A DNA stretch of 64,000 nucleotides, from NCBI GenBank assembly GCA_947179155.2, contig OX359266.1, positions 40,139,039 to 40,203,038 of the forward strand, given 5' to 3'. A program made the position numbers and the translations under genes. Positions 47,789 to 60,052 of this stretch are shown one piece after another. The DNA is from Hedera helix (taxonomy: Eukaryota; Streptophyta; Magnoliopsida; Apiales; Araliaceae). Every line of letters starts with the position of its first letter. Position 1 is the stretch's first letter. Below the pieces are notes generated by a model. The model did not search any database. It had not been told where the DNA came from and worked only from the letters and a program-made list of their open reading frames with translations.

Positions 47789-48984
47789 TGTGACGCCCCA
47801 AAATCTGGGCCCACACAGCCCATACTTGAGTCGTCAAAAGACTACAACAAAATTATTACAACAAAGCACAACGTACAACAATACAGTGTATAATAATACA
47901 CAACTAAGTCTTCACTATTATTGCCACACTATTTTACAAAACGTGAAAACTATGATAACTATTCCTCGGACCCTCACTCCATTCCCCGGCTAGACCCTGT
48001 TATGTTTTCATCTCCTGTTGAAAAACAATGGAACAAAAGAAAGGGTGAGCTCAAATAGCCCAGTAAAGAATATCATGACTAAGATAATGACGAATAAATT
48101 ATCATTAGTCTTCAACAGTTGAGTTCTTGATAGAATACAATAGACTACAAGGTTTATATCAAAAACTGCAGTTAAATTCTTAAACAACGTTCAGATCAAT
48201 AATAGCAGCGGAATGAGTAATCTATTAGAAGAATAATGCAGACTATAATGTCCACTCGGTTCTCTTTTTAGGAAAAACATCATCAACTTTTATCATCTGA
48301 AATATCATTAGTCAAGATAATACAAATTCACAGTTCCTGATCATAATCATGCAGATCAACAGTTCATCTTTGCACTACGGGCCAAAGACATTCAATATAA
48401 CACCAACGGTCATGATTATACCAGATTCAGCCTTTGGTCATAATCATACCAAACAACAGTTCATCTTTGCACTACGGGCCAAAGAGAACATTCACCACGT
48501 GCCATAAAAGACACCGAACAGATGTATCGCCTTTAACCTATTATATCGCCTTTAACCTATCATCTGTTCAACAAATATATCACATCTGTGCCCCCGGCCA
48601 CAGATATTCACAACAGCTTAATTTTTGGATGATTAGAATGATATAAATGATGAACAGAAGAAATAGGATAACAATAAGTATCGGAAGTTTACTTTGTACA
48701 GATTCAAATAATGTCCAAATTGTCAACATGATGTGGAGTGAAATTTAAAAATGATATTCAAGATCCACAGTTCAGAATAACGGTTACAATTCAATAGAAA
48801 GGTTCACGTAAATAGGAAGGTTCAGTTGAAATAATGAAGTTCAACTATTATGGAACATATAATATTTTCAGGAATTATAGAAGCAATAGTTCCATAATAA
48901 ATTTCGATTTAGGAGTATGAAAGAAAATAATATCCCTTACCGTAGCAGGTTTGATTAACAAAAGGTGAAGAAAATTAATACAAA

Positions 48985-49258
48985 GGGTTATTCACCAACA
49001 GGCGGCAATCCGCTCCGTAAGGTTATTCCCACAATTTAATAGAATTTGAGTACAAAGAGTTATTCACCAAACAGGCGGCAATCCGCTCCGTAAGGTTATT
49101 CCCACAATTTAATAGAATTTGAGTACAAAGAGTTATTCACCAAACAGGCGGCAATCCGCTCCGTAAGGTTATTCTCAGAGATTAATAATGAATGAATACG
49201 AAAGGTTATTCACCAACAGGCGGCAATCCGCTCCGTAAGGTTATTCCCACAATTTAAT
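48985..49258. repeat. Four tandem units of about 72 bp inside the solo LTR
   Basis: Units start near 48985, 49058, 49131 and 49203. Each carries GTTATTCACCAA, CAGGCGGCAATCCGCTCCGT and GGTTATTC. The CGGCAATCCG core is an imperfect palindrome. Confidence 0.9.
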
Positions 49259-49671
49259 ACATGGAAATAAAAGGCACGTCTTATGAGTAAGGAAGAAACA
49301 ATATTATTATCGAGAATCAAATAATGATAATCCCTTACCATAGTATGTTTGAATAATGGAAGATGAAAAAGAAAATATCCCTTACCTCAACACGTGACTG
49401 GATATTGATTTAAATGAGGTTGATTAACTTGAACAGTACACGTATACTTATAGATCTTCACAAATACTCAAGATGACTTAAGCACACTTAGAGAGAACTT
49501 TCACAAGAAGTATTTAGAGAGAGAAAGAAAGAACAAGTAAGGAAGTTTATGAAAAATCCTTAAGTTAAGGCTTCTATTTATAGCCAAAAATCTTATCATT
49601 TATTTAATCTAAACCATTCATTTAAAGATCATCTTTTTAATCTACACCATCCATTTCAAATATTATATTAT

Positions 49672-49925
49672 CTTTAATCTACACCATTCATTTCATATCA
49701 CCTAATAATCACCTAACTTTATATTATAAACAAATCAATTTAATTATTCAACAATAATTCACACTTTAATCTACACCATTCATTTCATATCACCTAATAA
49801 TCACCTAACTTTATATTATAAACAAATCAATTCAATTATTCAACAATAATTCACACTTTAATCTACACCATTCATTTCATATCACCTAATAATCACCTAA
49901 CTTTATATTATAAACAAATAACTTT
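49672..49925. repeat. About 2.8 tandem units of 92 bp inside the solo LTR
   Basis: Units start near 49672, 49764 and 49856, each with CTTTAATCTACACCATTCAT and CACCTAATAATCACCTAAC. They are nearly identical. Confidence 0.9.
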
Positions 49926-50722
49926 ATCAATTCAATTATTATGACTAATTGTTATAAATACAGTATAGTTAGCTCTTAGATATCAAGTCAATAAATTAAT
50001 GAAATACAACTGTTTAAATAACATCATAATAGAGATAACAATAATGTAAAATAAAGCATACGTTACTGTGTAATGACAATTATTGATTCAATAATGTGAA
50101 TTACTGTGCATATGTTACTGTGACAACAATGATATAAAACACAGTGTAATGACAATTATTAAATCAATAATGCAAAATACTGTGTAACAACAATTATTGA
50201 ATTGATAATATAAAATATTATGCAGTGACAATTATCGATGAAATGATGCGTAACAGTTACGGTGTCAATTATCAGACCAATAATATGAGACACTATGCAA
50301 TACCGTGTGTTACTGTAGAGTACCGTGTGCTACAGAAAATACCATAAACTACCGTATGCTACTATTCTTTTATCACCGGTATTTTAACAGTTCCGTTGAC
50401 TATTTTTATTTAAAAAGGTTACTTCTGTCGTTTTCTATATCCGACAAATATTCCGTTGTGGGGTCCACCAATAATTTATTATTTCGGCGCCGTCGTACGG
50501 CACGAATATTCCCCGACCAAACGAATATTCCCCGACAAAGCGAATATTGTCCGACAAAATAAAATTTGCACATAACATCCTTAACTTTCAATTTTGTTAA
50601 TTTAACCACTTACTGTTTCAAAAAAAATATATATGAAGAAAAATTAAATTTTGTATTTCATAAAATTCGGGGTCTTACACGGACGGCCAACAGGACAGCC
50701 GGACAAATCCAGGCGTCAACAT

Positions 50723-50739
50723 TGGCGCTAGAAGGAGGG
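50723..50739 (+). other. Primer-binding site of copy 2
   Basis: TGGCGCTAGAAGGAGGG starts one base after the end of the rejoined 5' LTR, identical to the site at 3391. It is probably complementary to tRNA-Asn. Confidence 0.75.
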
Positions 50740-50776
50740 CTAGTACCAAGTAAAATTTCCATCAATCATCATTGAT

Positions 50777-53700
50777 ATGGAAACTTCACACTCGCAAAGT
50801 TATTCACGGCGACCAACACCCTCCCAGTCTCGCCGGGAGACGGCGGGTGAGAAAGAACGTCGCCTCCAGATAATCCTCGACAGGAAAAAGGCTCTAGATA
50901 TCCAGCAGAAAGAGCTTGACAAACAGTACGAGGAATTAACCGAAACAGGGGACAATCTCTCGAGCCAGAGAGGCTCGGCCTCCCGCTCAAACCACCGTGG
51001 CAGACGGGAGGACAGACACACGGAACACCGTAGAGGTGACCCCCAATCTCGAGAAAAGGAGCTGACCCGCTCCAAGTCGATTTGGACGGCGGATTTGAGG
51101 AAGCGAGCCAGATCACCCTCCAAAAGGGATAGGGAGGACAGACGCAGCCACGGGAGCCATACTGGAGAATCCTCACCCAAGAAGGCTTCGGATAAGTACT
51201 ATGGGTCCAAGAAGGCCCGGTTCTCCCCGTTCTCAAAGGATTTGGAGGAAGCCAAAATCGATCGAAGTCGAAAAGTACCCACTTTGGAGATGTATGAAGG
51301 AACGGGAGACCCGCATGATCACACCTACTTATTTGAGCAAGCCATGCACTTCCATGGTCATGATGCAGTGGCGATGTGTCACCTGTTTTTATCTACTCTA
51401 AAGAAGACAGCTAGAGAATGGGTCACCTCCCTCCCGAGCGGGTCTATTAAGTCATGGGAAGAGCTACAGGAACAATTTCGTACCCGCTTCGGGAGCAATA
51501 AAAGACGGGCCAGAATGATGACCTCTCTACTACAAGTAAAACAGAAGCCGAATGAGACTCTTCGGCAGTATGTCAAAAGATTTCGGGAGGCTGTGTCTAA
51601 AATCAACGGAATCGATCCAATGCAGGTAATCCAATTTTTAACTATGGGATTAAACGTTGACAAATCCAGCAGGTTGATCGAGGAACTCATCTCAAAAGCT
51701 CCAGAAACCCTATCAGAAACTTACGAGAAAGTAGACAAGTTTGTAGAATTGGAAGAGGCTCTCGCCAATCTTCAGGGCTCTTCGAAAAACACAGGTGAGT
51801 TTCACCAGAGAAACCCCGAAGACGAAAGCGCCGAGAAGAAATCCAATGGCTCCGTCAAAAAGGGGAATGACCGAAGAGATTCTAGCCGAGATCGACAGCA
51901 AAAGAACCATCTCCCAAGGGATAGAGGAGGTGCCGACAAGGATTACACGCCCCTGAATACAAACAAAAGTAATATCGTGAAAGCGATAAAAAATGAACCC
52001 TTCTACGAAACCCCCCCGAAGATTCGGGTTTTCGCAAGGCAAAAGAACGGGGATAGATATTGCACCTACCATGAAGCAAAAGGACATGATACCGAGGAGT
52101 GTTACCAGCTCAAAGATTTCCTAGAAAAACAGATACGGAAGGGTAACCTCGACTGTTACGTCGCCGATTCTCGTCGACAATCAGCCTTCGATCGCCTGGA
52201 ACCACCTCCACCCGCCTCCGAGGTAAGAGGAGTGGTTGATGTCATCTCCGGAGAATCGATCACCGTTCTGTCTAACAGAAAGAGGAAAGCCTTCGGAAGA
52301 GAAGTCCATCAAGTGTCCGGTAAACCCCAGGATATTAAGACCGACCCCATCACTTTCTCCGACGATGATTACCCGTCGGGAATGGTTATTCCGCATTAGG
52401 ACGCACTGGTCGTCACAACTCAGGTCGGCACTATGGATACGAAGAGGATGCTTGTTAATAATGGGAGTTCAGTCGACGTACTCTATAGCCGAGCATACAA
52501 TCGGCTGGACTTGGGGGGAAGGAAGCTGGAAATCTGCAATGAGTCCCCCTTATATGGCTTCGGGAATAACCCGGTCCGTATAGCAGGGACGATCGAATTG
52601 CCTGTGATTTTCGGGACTGCCCCAAAGCAAGCTTTCATCATGGTCCGTTTCTATGTAGTCCAGGTGGAAAGTAACTACAACGACATCTTGGGAAGAACGA
52701 CTCTGTCAGCATTGAAAGCCGTCACCTCTATCCCGCATTTAAAAATGAAATTCCCAACAAAGAATGGAATCGGGGAATCAGTCGGCGACCAAGATCTTTT
52801 CCGAAGATGCTATCTGCAGACCATTCAGGCATCCCCTATCATCGACAGCAAACAGAAAGCCACCATGAAGATTGAGATCGAACCTTTCACTGAGGGATGC
52901 ACTGAACCAATAGCAACACCTGCCGAAGATACGGTCCAGGTTCCGTTATTTCAAGAAGATGACGAGAGAACAGTACAGATTGGGACAGGCCTTCAGGAAA
53001 AAACCAGAGCGCGGTTGGTGACCCTTTTACAACAATACTCGGATATCTTTGCTTGGGTCCCAGCCGATATGCCAGGCATTGACAAGACTGTGGCCGTGCA
53101 CCAGCTGAGTGTCAAGCCGAACTCAAAACCTGTTAAGCAAAAGCGAAGGAACATAGCTCCCGAAAGACAACAAGTAATTGATGATGAAATCGATAAACTT
53201 CTGGCTGCTGACTTCATCTTTGAAATCAATTATCCAGAATGGCTCGCGAATGTGGTACTAGTTAAAAAGCATAATGGGAAGTGGAGGATGTACGTGGATT
53301 ATACAGATCTGAATAAAGCGTGCCCGAAAGATTATTACCCTCTCCCGAATATCGATCAACTGATTGATTCCACATCGGGTCACACTGTAATGAGCTTCCT
53401 GGATGCTTTCTCGGGATACAATCAAATTGCTATGCATGAAAGCGATATCCCTAAGACATCCTTTATCACTCACCGAGCCATCTACGCGTACAAAGTGATG
53501 TCCTTCGGATTAATTAATGCGGGGGCTACTTATCAGAGAATGATGAACAAAGTGTTCAGCAGCCAGATCGGGAGAAATATGGAAGTCTATGTTGATGACA
53601 TGATTGGTCGAAGTATGAAGGAAGAAGACCATCTAGCCGACCTGAAGGAATGCTTCGAGAACGTTAGGTCAAACAACATGAGACTAAACCCGACTAAATG

Positions 53701-56167
53701 CACGTTTGGCCTCGGGTCAGGCAAATTTTTGGGATATATGGTTAGCCGAAGAGGGATAGAGGCAAATCCCGAAAAAATATTGGCTATCCTTGAAATGCAA
53801 TCGCCGAAAATTTTTAAAGAGGTTCAAAGGTTAACGGGGAGGTTGGCAGCTCTTCGACGGTTTGTGGCACGCTTAGCCGAGAAGTGTCTACCTTTCTTCG
53901 GTACTCTGAAGGGGGCCCAGAATCAGAAGACATTTTTATGGACCGAAGACTGCCAAGAGGCCTTTGAGCAAATTAAAAGATATATCTCCTCTCCTCCAGT
54001 ACTGAGTAAAGCGCTCCCCGAAGAGAATCTACAGTTATACTTATCTGCCACTTCTTGGGCGATCGGGTCGGCTCTGATAAGAGAGGACTCACAGGGACAA
54101 AAGCCTGTCTACTACGTAAGCCACGCTCTTCGAGATGCTGAAACAAGATACCCAAATCTAGAAAAATTGGCTTACGCGTTGGTTATCTCCAGTCGGAAAC
54201 TCTGACATTACTTCCAAGGACGAACTATCCTCGTCTTCACAGACCAGCCACTTCGAAAAATCCTTTATAGGCCCGAGTCGTCGGGAAGGCTTGCAACATG
54301 GGCCATCGAGCTGAGCTAGTTTAATATAGAATTTCGCCCTCGGACAGCAATCAAAGCACAAGCACTCATTGACTTTATCATGGAGTGCTCATTCCGTGAT
54401 GATCTAGAGGACAAGGAACCCGACTGTGATAAATTGACATCAACACACGAAGAAACTGTATGGACTCTGTTCGTAGACGGATCCGCTACTGGGACGAAGA
54501 GTGGGGCCGGCATCATCCTCACTTCTCCCGAAGGTTTCAAAATACAACAATCTATACGATTTGGGTTCATAGCCACTAATAACATTGTCGAGTATGAAGC
54601 ACTGGTGGCAGGGCTAAAGCTAGCCCGAAGCCTGGAGGTAAAGAACTTGGCAGTATACAGTGACTCCCAACTGGTGGTGAAACAAGTGTTGGGAGAATAT
54701 GAGGCAAAAGAAGTTTATTTACAGACCTATCTCCAATTAGTTCGGTCATTGTTGATATTCTTCCCGAAATACCAGATCATAGGAGTAGTCAGATCGGAAA
54801 ATACAATGGCCGATGCCCTTTCCAAGTTGGCAACCACCGATCAAGGGGAACTAGACGGAGCAGTATATTTAGAAAATCTTCAGCATCCGAGCACCTTGGT
54901 TCAAACAGTAATGGATATTGAACAGGCGGATTCTTGGATGACCCCGATCATTCAATTCCTTCAGACCGGTGAATTGCCTGAAGACAAGTCTATGGCCCGT
55001 AGGATAATGTACCAATCCACCAAGTACTGTATCATGAATGATCAGCTATACCGAAGATCTTATTCATCCCCACTGCTTCGGTGCCTCGACCCAAGGGAAT
55101 CTAATTACACTCTCCGAGAAGTCCATGAAGGTATATGCGGGGACCATGTGGGAGCAAAGGCACTTGCCCATAAAATTTTACGACAAGGATATTTTTGGCC
55201 GACCATGCTCGAGGATGCCAAAGACTTCGTCAAAAAATGTCACAAGTGTCAAATCTTTGCATCTGTCCCACATCAACCTCCCGAAGATCTTTCTCCGATA
55301 CTTTCTCCAATACCTTTTGCGGTCTGGGGAATAGACATCTTAGGCCCGCTCCCACAGGGTAAGGGACAGGTCAAATTTGTGGTCGTCGCTATTGATTACT
55401 TCACTAAATGGGTAGAAGCTAAGCCGCTCGCCAAAATCACCGAACACACATGTCTCCAATTCTTTAACGAGCAGGTAGTCTACCGGTTCGGGATTCCGAT
55501 GATTCTGGTCTCGGATAACGGCCTTCAGTTTGTCGGTAAAATATTCGAAGGATTCTTACTCGAGCTTAATATCCAACATCGTCGGACTTCGGTAGCCCAC
55601 CCACAGGCAAATGGCCAGGTAGAAGTTACCAACAGGACACTTCTCTACGGCATAAAGAGAAGATTGGAGGATGCGAAAGGATCATGGCCCGAAGAACTAT
55701 TACATGTTCTCTGGGCCTACAGAACCACTCCTCGAACTACCACGGGGGAAACACCCTTTAAGCTAGCTTATGGCTCCGAAGCCCTGATACCTATTGAGAT
55801 CGGGATACCTTCATCCCGAGTCCTTAACTTCGACGAAATTTTCAATAGCGAAGGACTTCGACAGAACCTCGACTTATTAGAAGAAGAACGCGACGTGGTG
55901 GTCCTTAGGCTTGCTACATATCAGCAGCGAACTGCCCGACACTTCAACAAAAATGTGAAGAACAGAACATTCCAAATAGGCGACCTAGTCCTTCGGCAAG
56001 CCGAGGCGTCTACACCTCGAGAAATTGGAAAATTGATGCCTACATGGGAAGGTCCGTACCTGGTAATTGAAGTCTTACGAGCCGGGACTTACAAGCTCCG
56101 GGGCATGAATGGAAAGAATGTTCCAAATACTTGGCATGCCGTTCGGCTTCGTAGGTATTATCAGTAG
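50777..56167 (+). pseudogene. Tat-type gag-pol polyprotein, copy 2, broken by three stops
   Basis: Same frame and domain order as 3442-8748: gag with CX2HX4HX4C knuckle, protease, reverse transcriptase (YVDDMIG), RNase H, archaeal-type RNase H (FVDGSATG), integrase (HHCC finger and D-D-E). It is 84 nt longer than copy 1 because the first RNase H is complete here, and I see no other length change. Stops lie at 52397-52399 (TAG, CAG in copy 1), 54203-54205 (TGA, inferred CGA) and 54317-54319 (TAG, CAG in copy 1). The protease motif reads NNGSS where copy 1 has DNGSS, changing the catalytic Asp. The gag/pol junction where copy 1 has two stops is open here. It is non-functional as it stands. Confidence 0.93.
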
Positions 56168-56531
56168 TTAGGTTACTTTGGATTTGTACTTAGTCAAATT
56201 TTGAGGCTGCATTTTAGCCGATAGGATTATCTTTTTCGATATTAATGAGAATATTTTTTACATCGTATTTCTGTATTTCTGTTTTGATACACACTTTCAA
56301 ATTTATCTTCTAGCCTCATCGGGTCTTCACCCGATCAGGCTAGAGGGGGGTAAAGCAGTATAAGTAAACAGTTATACATGCAGACGATAAAATATAACTC
56401 ATGAGAAAAGGGTAATAAAATAAACGATGAAGGTAACTCATTCAATTACAAGCAAAGTCCCAAAGCAAAAGTTGGAACTAACAAAGTATTAAAAAAAAAA
56501 AATGATGATGACAAGTCTTTCACAGAAGAAA
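56168..56531. promoter_or_regulatory. Spacer with conserved hairpin and polypurine run (56310-56350)
   Basis: The 15-bp-arm hairpin at 56310-56343 is unchanged from copy 1, with the same single mismatch and CTTC loop. It is followed by AGGGGGG (56344-56350) and TAAA. It lies between the convergent stop codons of gag-pol and the antisense gene. The rest of the spacer is AT-rich, including a run of ten A near 56491. Confidence 0.6.
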
Positions 56532-58739
56532 TCAGTCTTCGGGAAATACAATCCCTAGCTGATTGAGATCGTGACCCTTTCCCCTGACAAGCTCCCGAGC
56601 ATACTCAAATCCATCGCTGAACTTGTTCACGATGGAGGCATAGATGTCTGTTTGAAAATCATCCGAAGCTTTATATTCCTCTATTACTTTTTGACGAAGC
56701 TCCGGAGTCAGGACACTCGGGGAGGCGGCAGCTATCGGCCCTTTCAACCAATCAGCCTCTTTCGATGCCCAACCTTCGACGATCTGCTCAATATTGTCCT
56801 TCAGATTTTTCATCCGATCTGTTTGAAGGTTGAGGAGGTCTCTTGATTGCTCAAGTTGCTCTTGTTGGGATCGGACCTGGAACTCGAGCTCTTGACGGAT
56901 CTTCTCAAATTGGGTCTTATCCGTATCGGCTTGCTCAAGGACTTGCCTCATATGCTTCTCAGCATCCAATATTTGAGATTCGAGTCGACTGATTTCCTTT
57001 TCTTTTTCGATCCTAGTCTTCCGAGCTCCCTCATAATCATTCTTCATAATGCGGAAGGCGTCGTGTTGGTGAATCAGTTGCTCTCGAATCTTTTGGTGAT
57101 TTCTCACCGCTTCAGCACGCTCCCTCTCGAGCACTTTCTGCTCATCAGACACCTTCAGGAGAATTGCGTTTCCCTAATAAAGTGGTGGTTAACCGATGAT
57201 GAATAAGTGGGAGTTTTAGTCAATATTCAACAAGTAAAATCACAAGCAGATCTTTACCTTTGCATGAAAGGAGAACAACATCTCCATTAGTGTGTTTAGA
57301 TCTGCTCCCTCGGTATCAGCGGCAGCGAATGGAATCATCGCGGATCCCAAGGCGTTGGTGTTCGGTACCTCCTCGGTCCTTGTACCCTCGGTACTTACAG
57401 GGGGGTCAGTAGGACCGTCTCTTTTGTTCGAAGGCTCTGCACCTTCGGCAGTTTCTTTTTCTTTAGCTTGGGGAGGAGGAACGGTTGACTCCTCCGGCTG
57501 TTTGAGGACGTCCAGCTCGGCGGAGAGATCGGTTGGGGCCTTGGGAGGGAGTGGAACCTGTTCGGTTCTTGCCTCCAGGGAGGATTTCAGTACTAGTCTT
57601 CTCCTCTTAATCTTCGATCTGCTAGACCCTGAATCCTCAGCAGTAGCCGCTTCCCCGCCCGTTGACTTGGCGATATCATCCCTTCCGGGAGCTCCTGGGG
57701 CAACTTCTGGAGTGACAGCAACTTGGGTCGGGTCTTTTGGTTTTGTGACCCTCAAACTGCGTCTTGCCTTCAGCTTTTCAGCAGCACTTAGTTTACCCCT
57801 TGGAGCCCCGACCGCTTCGAGTACGACCTCATTGTCGGGATGCTTTCCTTGATCGGCCACTGCAACATAGTCAGGACAGAGAAATGAGTATCTTGAACAT
57901 AGTCGGAATAAAAGAAACAAGTTAGACGGAAGACTTACGACCGAATGAATACAACCAATCTTGATCATTGAGGAGATCCGGTTCCACTTCATGGATGGTC
58001 TCTTGGAATACAAGACCTCGAACTCCTCCGACCGTTTTCGGGTGATCCTCTTCGGATTCAGCTGGTCTTTGTTCGGGTCAGCCCAAGGTCCGACCATCTC
58101 AGTGTCCGGTCCCTTAATGAAGAACCAGTCCCTGTGCCATCCCTTATTACTGGAGGGGGTGTCTATTAGGGTATCTCGTCTAGGGTTCTTTATTACTTGA
58201 TAGAAGCCCTTTTCCTTATTATTGGTGATGGAAAAGAACTGAAAGAAGAAGTCTAAGGCGGGGAGGGTCGACTCGGAAGCACAGAAGGCAATAAAGTTGT
58301 TTATATGAATGTAAGAATTGGGGGATAACTGGTTTAAGCTGAGCCCCGTCGTGTGTAATAATTCAAGAACGAATGGGCGAAGTGAGAATCGGACCCCGTA
58401 TATCATAATCTGGCGATGGATCGGAATCCATCCCCCCTCTAACTGATAATACATCCTCTCACCAGCCCCGGGTCTCTTAATTTCATACGTTTCAGGAATA
58501 TAAAATTCTGTATGGGCTAAATCGAAGTGGTGGTTACGGATGGAAGAGGGGGTGTTCGCCACTCTGTATAGGACAGTGAAGTATTTACTCCTATTGTATT
58601 CTTCTACATCCCTCATCCTCTCAATAATTACTGGCTTCCACGGTTGACCCTCTGGGATCCCTATTTCGGCGACCGTGACCTCGTCTTCAACCCGGGAAGA
58701 CGAAGCCTGTGCTCTCGTGTCTTGTGTACTTTTAACCAT
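56532..58739 (-). pseudogene. Spliced antisense protein of Tat element, copy 2, with a 1-nt deletion in exon 1
   Basis: Exons by homology: 58739-57939, 57859-57258 and 57173-56532. Introns are 57938-57860 (79 bp, GTAAGT..TTGCAG) and 57257-57174 (84 bp, GTAAAG..TTAG). Exon 1 has lost one base near 57977 relative to copy 1, so the spliced message would shift frame. Intron 1 has no stop and is 3n+1 long, so if it is retained the frame is restored and one ORF of 499 residues runs from 58739 to 57240. Exon 3 encodes the coiled coil and conserved acidic tail ending LGIVFPED, as in copy 1. The Transposase_28-like part, the KIKRRR patch and the borders are conserved. Confidence 0.65.
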
Positions 58740-59205
58740 TATGAAAATATGGGAATAGAGTATGAAGAACTTACTTGATGCAGGAATGAGATTGATGGGG
58801 TGGTGGGCAGGTAGGAGCAGAGCTGGAACAAAGCAATCGAAATGATAGATGGGAGTCTTTTCCTCTCAGACGTCTTTTCTTTAGAGTTAACTGCTTCCAG
58901 TAGAGACGGCGATTGTTCGACTTCCCTTATCTTATATGCCGTGTTTAACGGTTTGGATGCAATTGATCTAACGGATGGGGTGTCTTATCAGGGTTTTACA
59001 GTGGCGTAATAAATGCCCATTCCCGCGTGCACGAGTCCAGCTGTCTTGGCACTATTTCGAAATTCAAACGGACGGAAACTGAAACGGTAGGGTAGATTAT
59101 TGGGCTGAGCACGGTGGGCTTAACAAAGATTTGGGCCTGGTTATTGCGTTTGACCCAACGTTTGAAATTTCGTTCATAAGGGCCCAGGGTCGCTTTGCAA
59201 GAACT

Positions 59206-59365
59206 TTTCCCATCGGTCTGATGCCTCCGGGCACCCGATGGAGTTTTCCCATCGGTCTGATGCCTCCGGGCTCCCGATGGAGCTTTCCCATCGGTCTGAT
59301 GCCTCCGGGCTCCCGATGGCGCTTTCCCATCGATTTTGATGCCTCCGGGATCCCGATGGAGCTTT
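59206..59365 (+). repeat. 39-bp minisatellite, 4 units
   Basis: Four units of the same CCCATCGG..CCGATGG repeat, in the same place as in copy 1 (between antisense gene and 3' LTR). Units are more uniform here than in the expanded array at 11831-12368. Confidence 0.9.
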
Positions 59366-59559
59366 CCTCCTCTGTTACGTTGCCCCAGAATTCCTGTAAA
59401 GTTCAAGAAGGGTTTGCCTTCGGTCTAATATCTTCTGTGTTCCTACACTTGGATTCCCGAAGAGTTAATTTCCTTCTGGATCTGACCGTTTATATATACT
59501 TTTGGAGTGATTTATTCTACTCTCCCAACACATTTATGTACTGAGGGAGTGGGGGGCAA

Positions 59560-60047
59560 TGTTAGGATGAATATTTCGCTAAGCCTGGTCTGGTAAATCT
59601 ATGATGGGCTAGGCCCAACGGACCGTCAGCTTGGCAAATTCTTATGAGGACTTCTAAGTCCAATAGGCTTGGGATAGGTCCCTAACCTGTCTGGACTGTG
59701 ACTATTTACTATATCTAATCCAAATTAGAATAGGAGTCAGGTTCTTAGATGGTTTAGGAGATTACCTTCCTATTCAAACTATACCACATTGATGGATAAT
59801 CCTAAAGGGAATCGGTAAGAGTCAGGTATACACTATAAATACCCAGTTAATGATGGAGGAAAAGGTTACGCACACATACACATTACTACTATGCTAAATA
59901 CTTGGACCTCCATTGTTGACCTTTCTTAAAACCTTCACTAACTCTTACACCGGAGGAGTCCACCAACGGCCCAAGCCGTTAGGACTTTTTTACAGGTATC
60001 CTATCCGGACGGCCAACAGGACAGCCGGACAAATCCAGGCGTCAACA
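59560..60047 (+). repeat. 3' LTR of copy 2
   Basis: 488 bp with TGTTAGGATG..GGCGTCAACA ends, preceded by GGGAGTGGGGGGCAA (polypurine tract) and followed by the CTTAA target-site duplication. Confidence 0.95.
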
Positions 60048-60052
60048 CTTAA

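Larger units (their letters stand above)
47789..50679 (-). mobile_element. 2,891-bp solo LTR of another gypsy family, nested in the 5' LTR
   Basis: The insert begins TGTGACGCCCC and ends GGGGTCTTACA on the plus strand, is flanked by CGGAC on both sides and has no coding region. It is therefore best read as a solo LTR left by LTR-LTR recombination. On the minus strand it starts TGTAAGACCCC and ends GGGGCGTCACA, and a perfect TATAAATAG (about 49570-49580) followed by a pyrimidine-rich leader points that way, so I place it on the minus strand. It holds two tandem arrays. Family not identified; the long LTR would suit a chromovirus. Confidence 0.85.
47338..60047 (+). mobile_element. Complete Tat-type Ty3/gypsy element, copy 2, with a nested solo LTR
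   Basis: It is bounded by 5-bp target-site duplications CTTAA (47333-47337 and 60048-60052). The 5' LTR is split (47338-47788 and 50680-50721) by an insertion at 47789-50679. The 3' LTR is 59560-60047. Without the insertion and its 5-bp duplication each LTR is 488 bp and the element about 9.8 kb. Layout is the same as copy 1: gag-pol, convergent antisense gene, 39-bp array, LTR. The two LTRs differ at about 14 positions by eye, mostly transitions, so it is older than the array at 1-13053. Confidence 0.95.
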
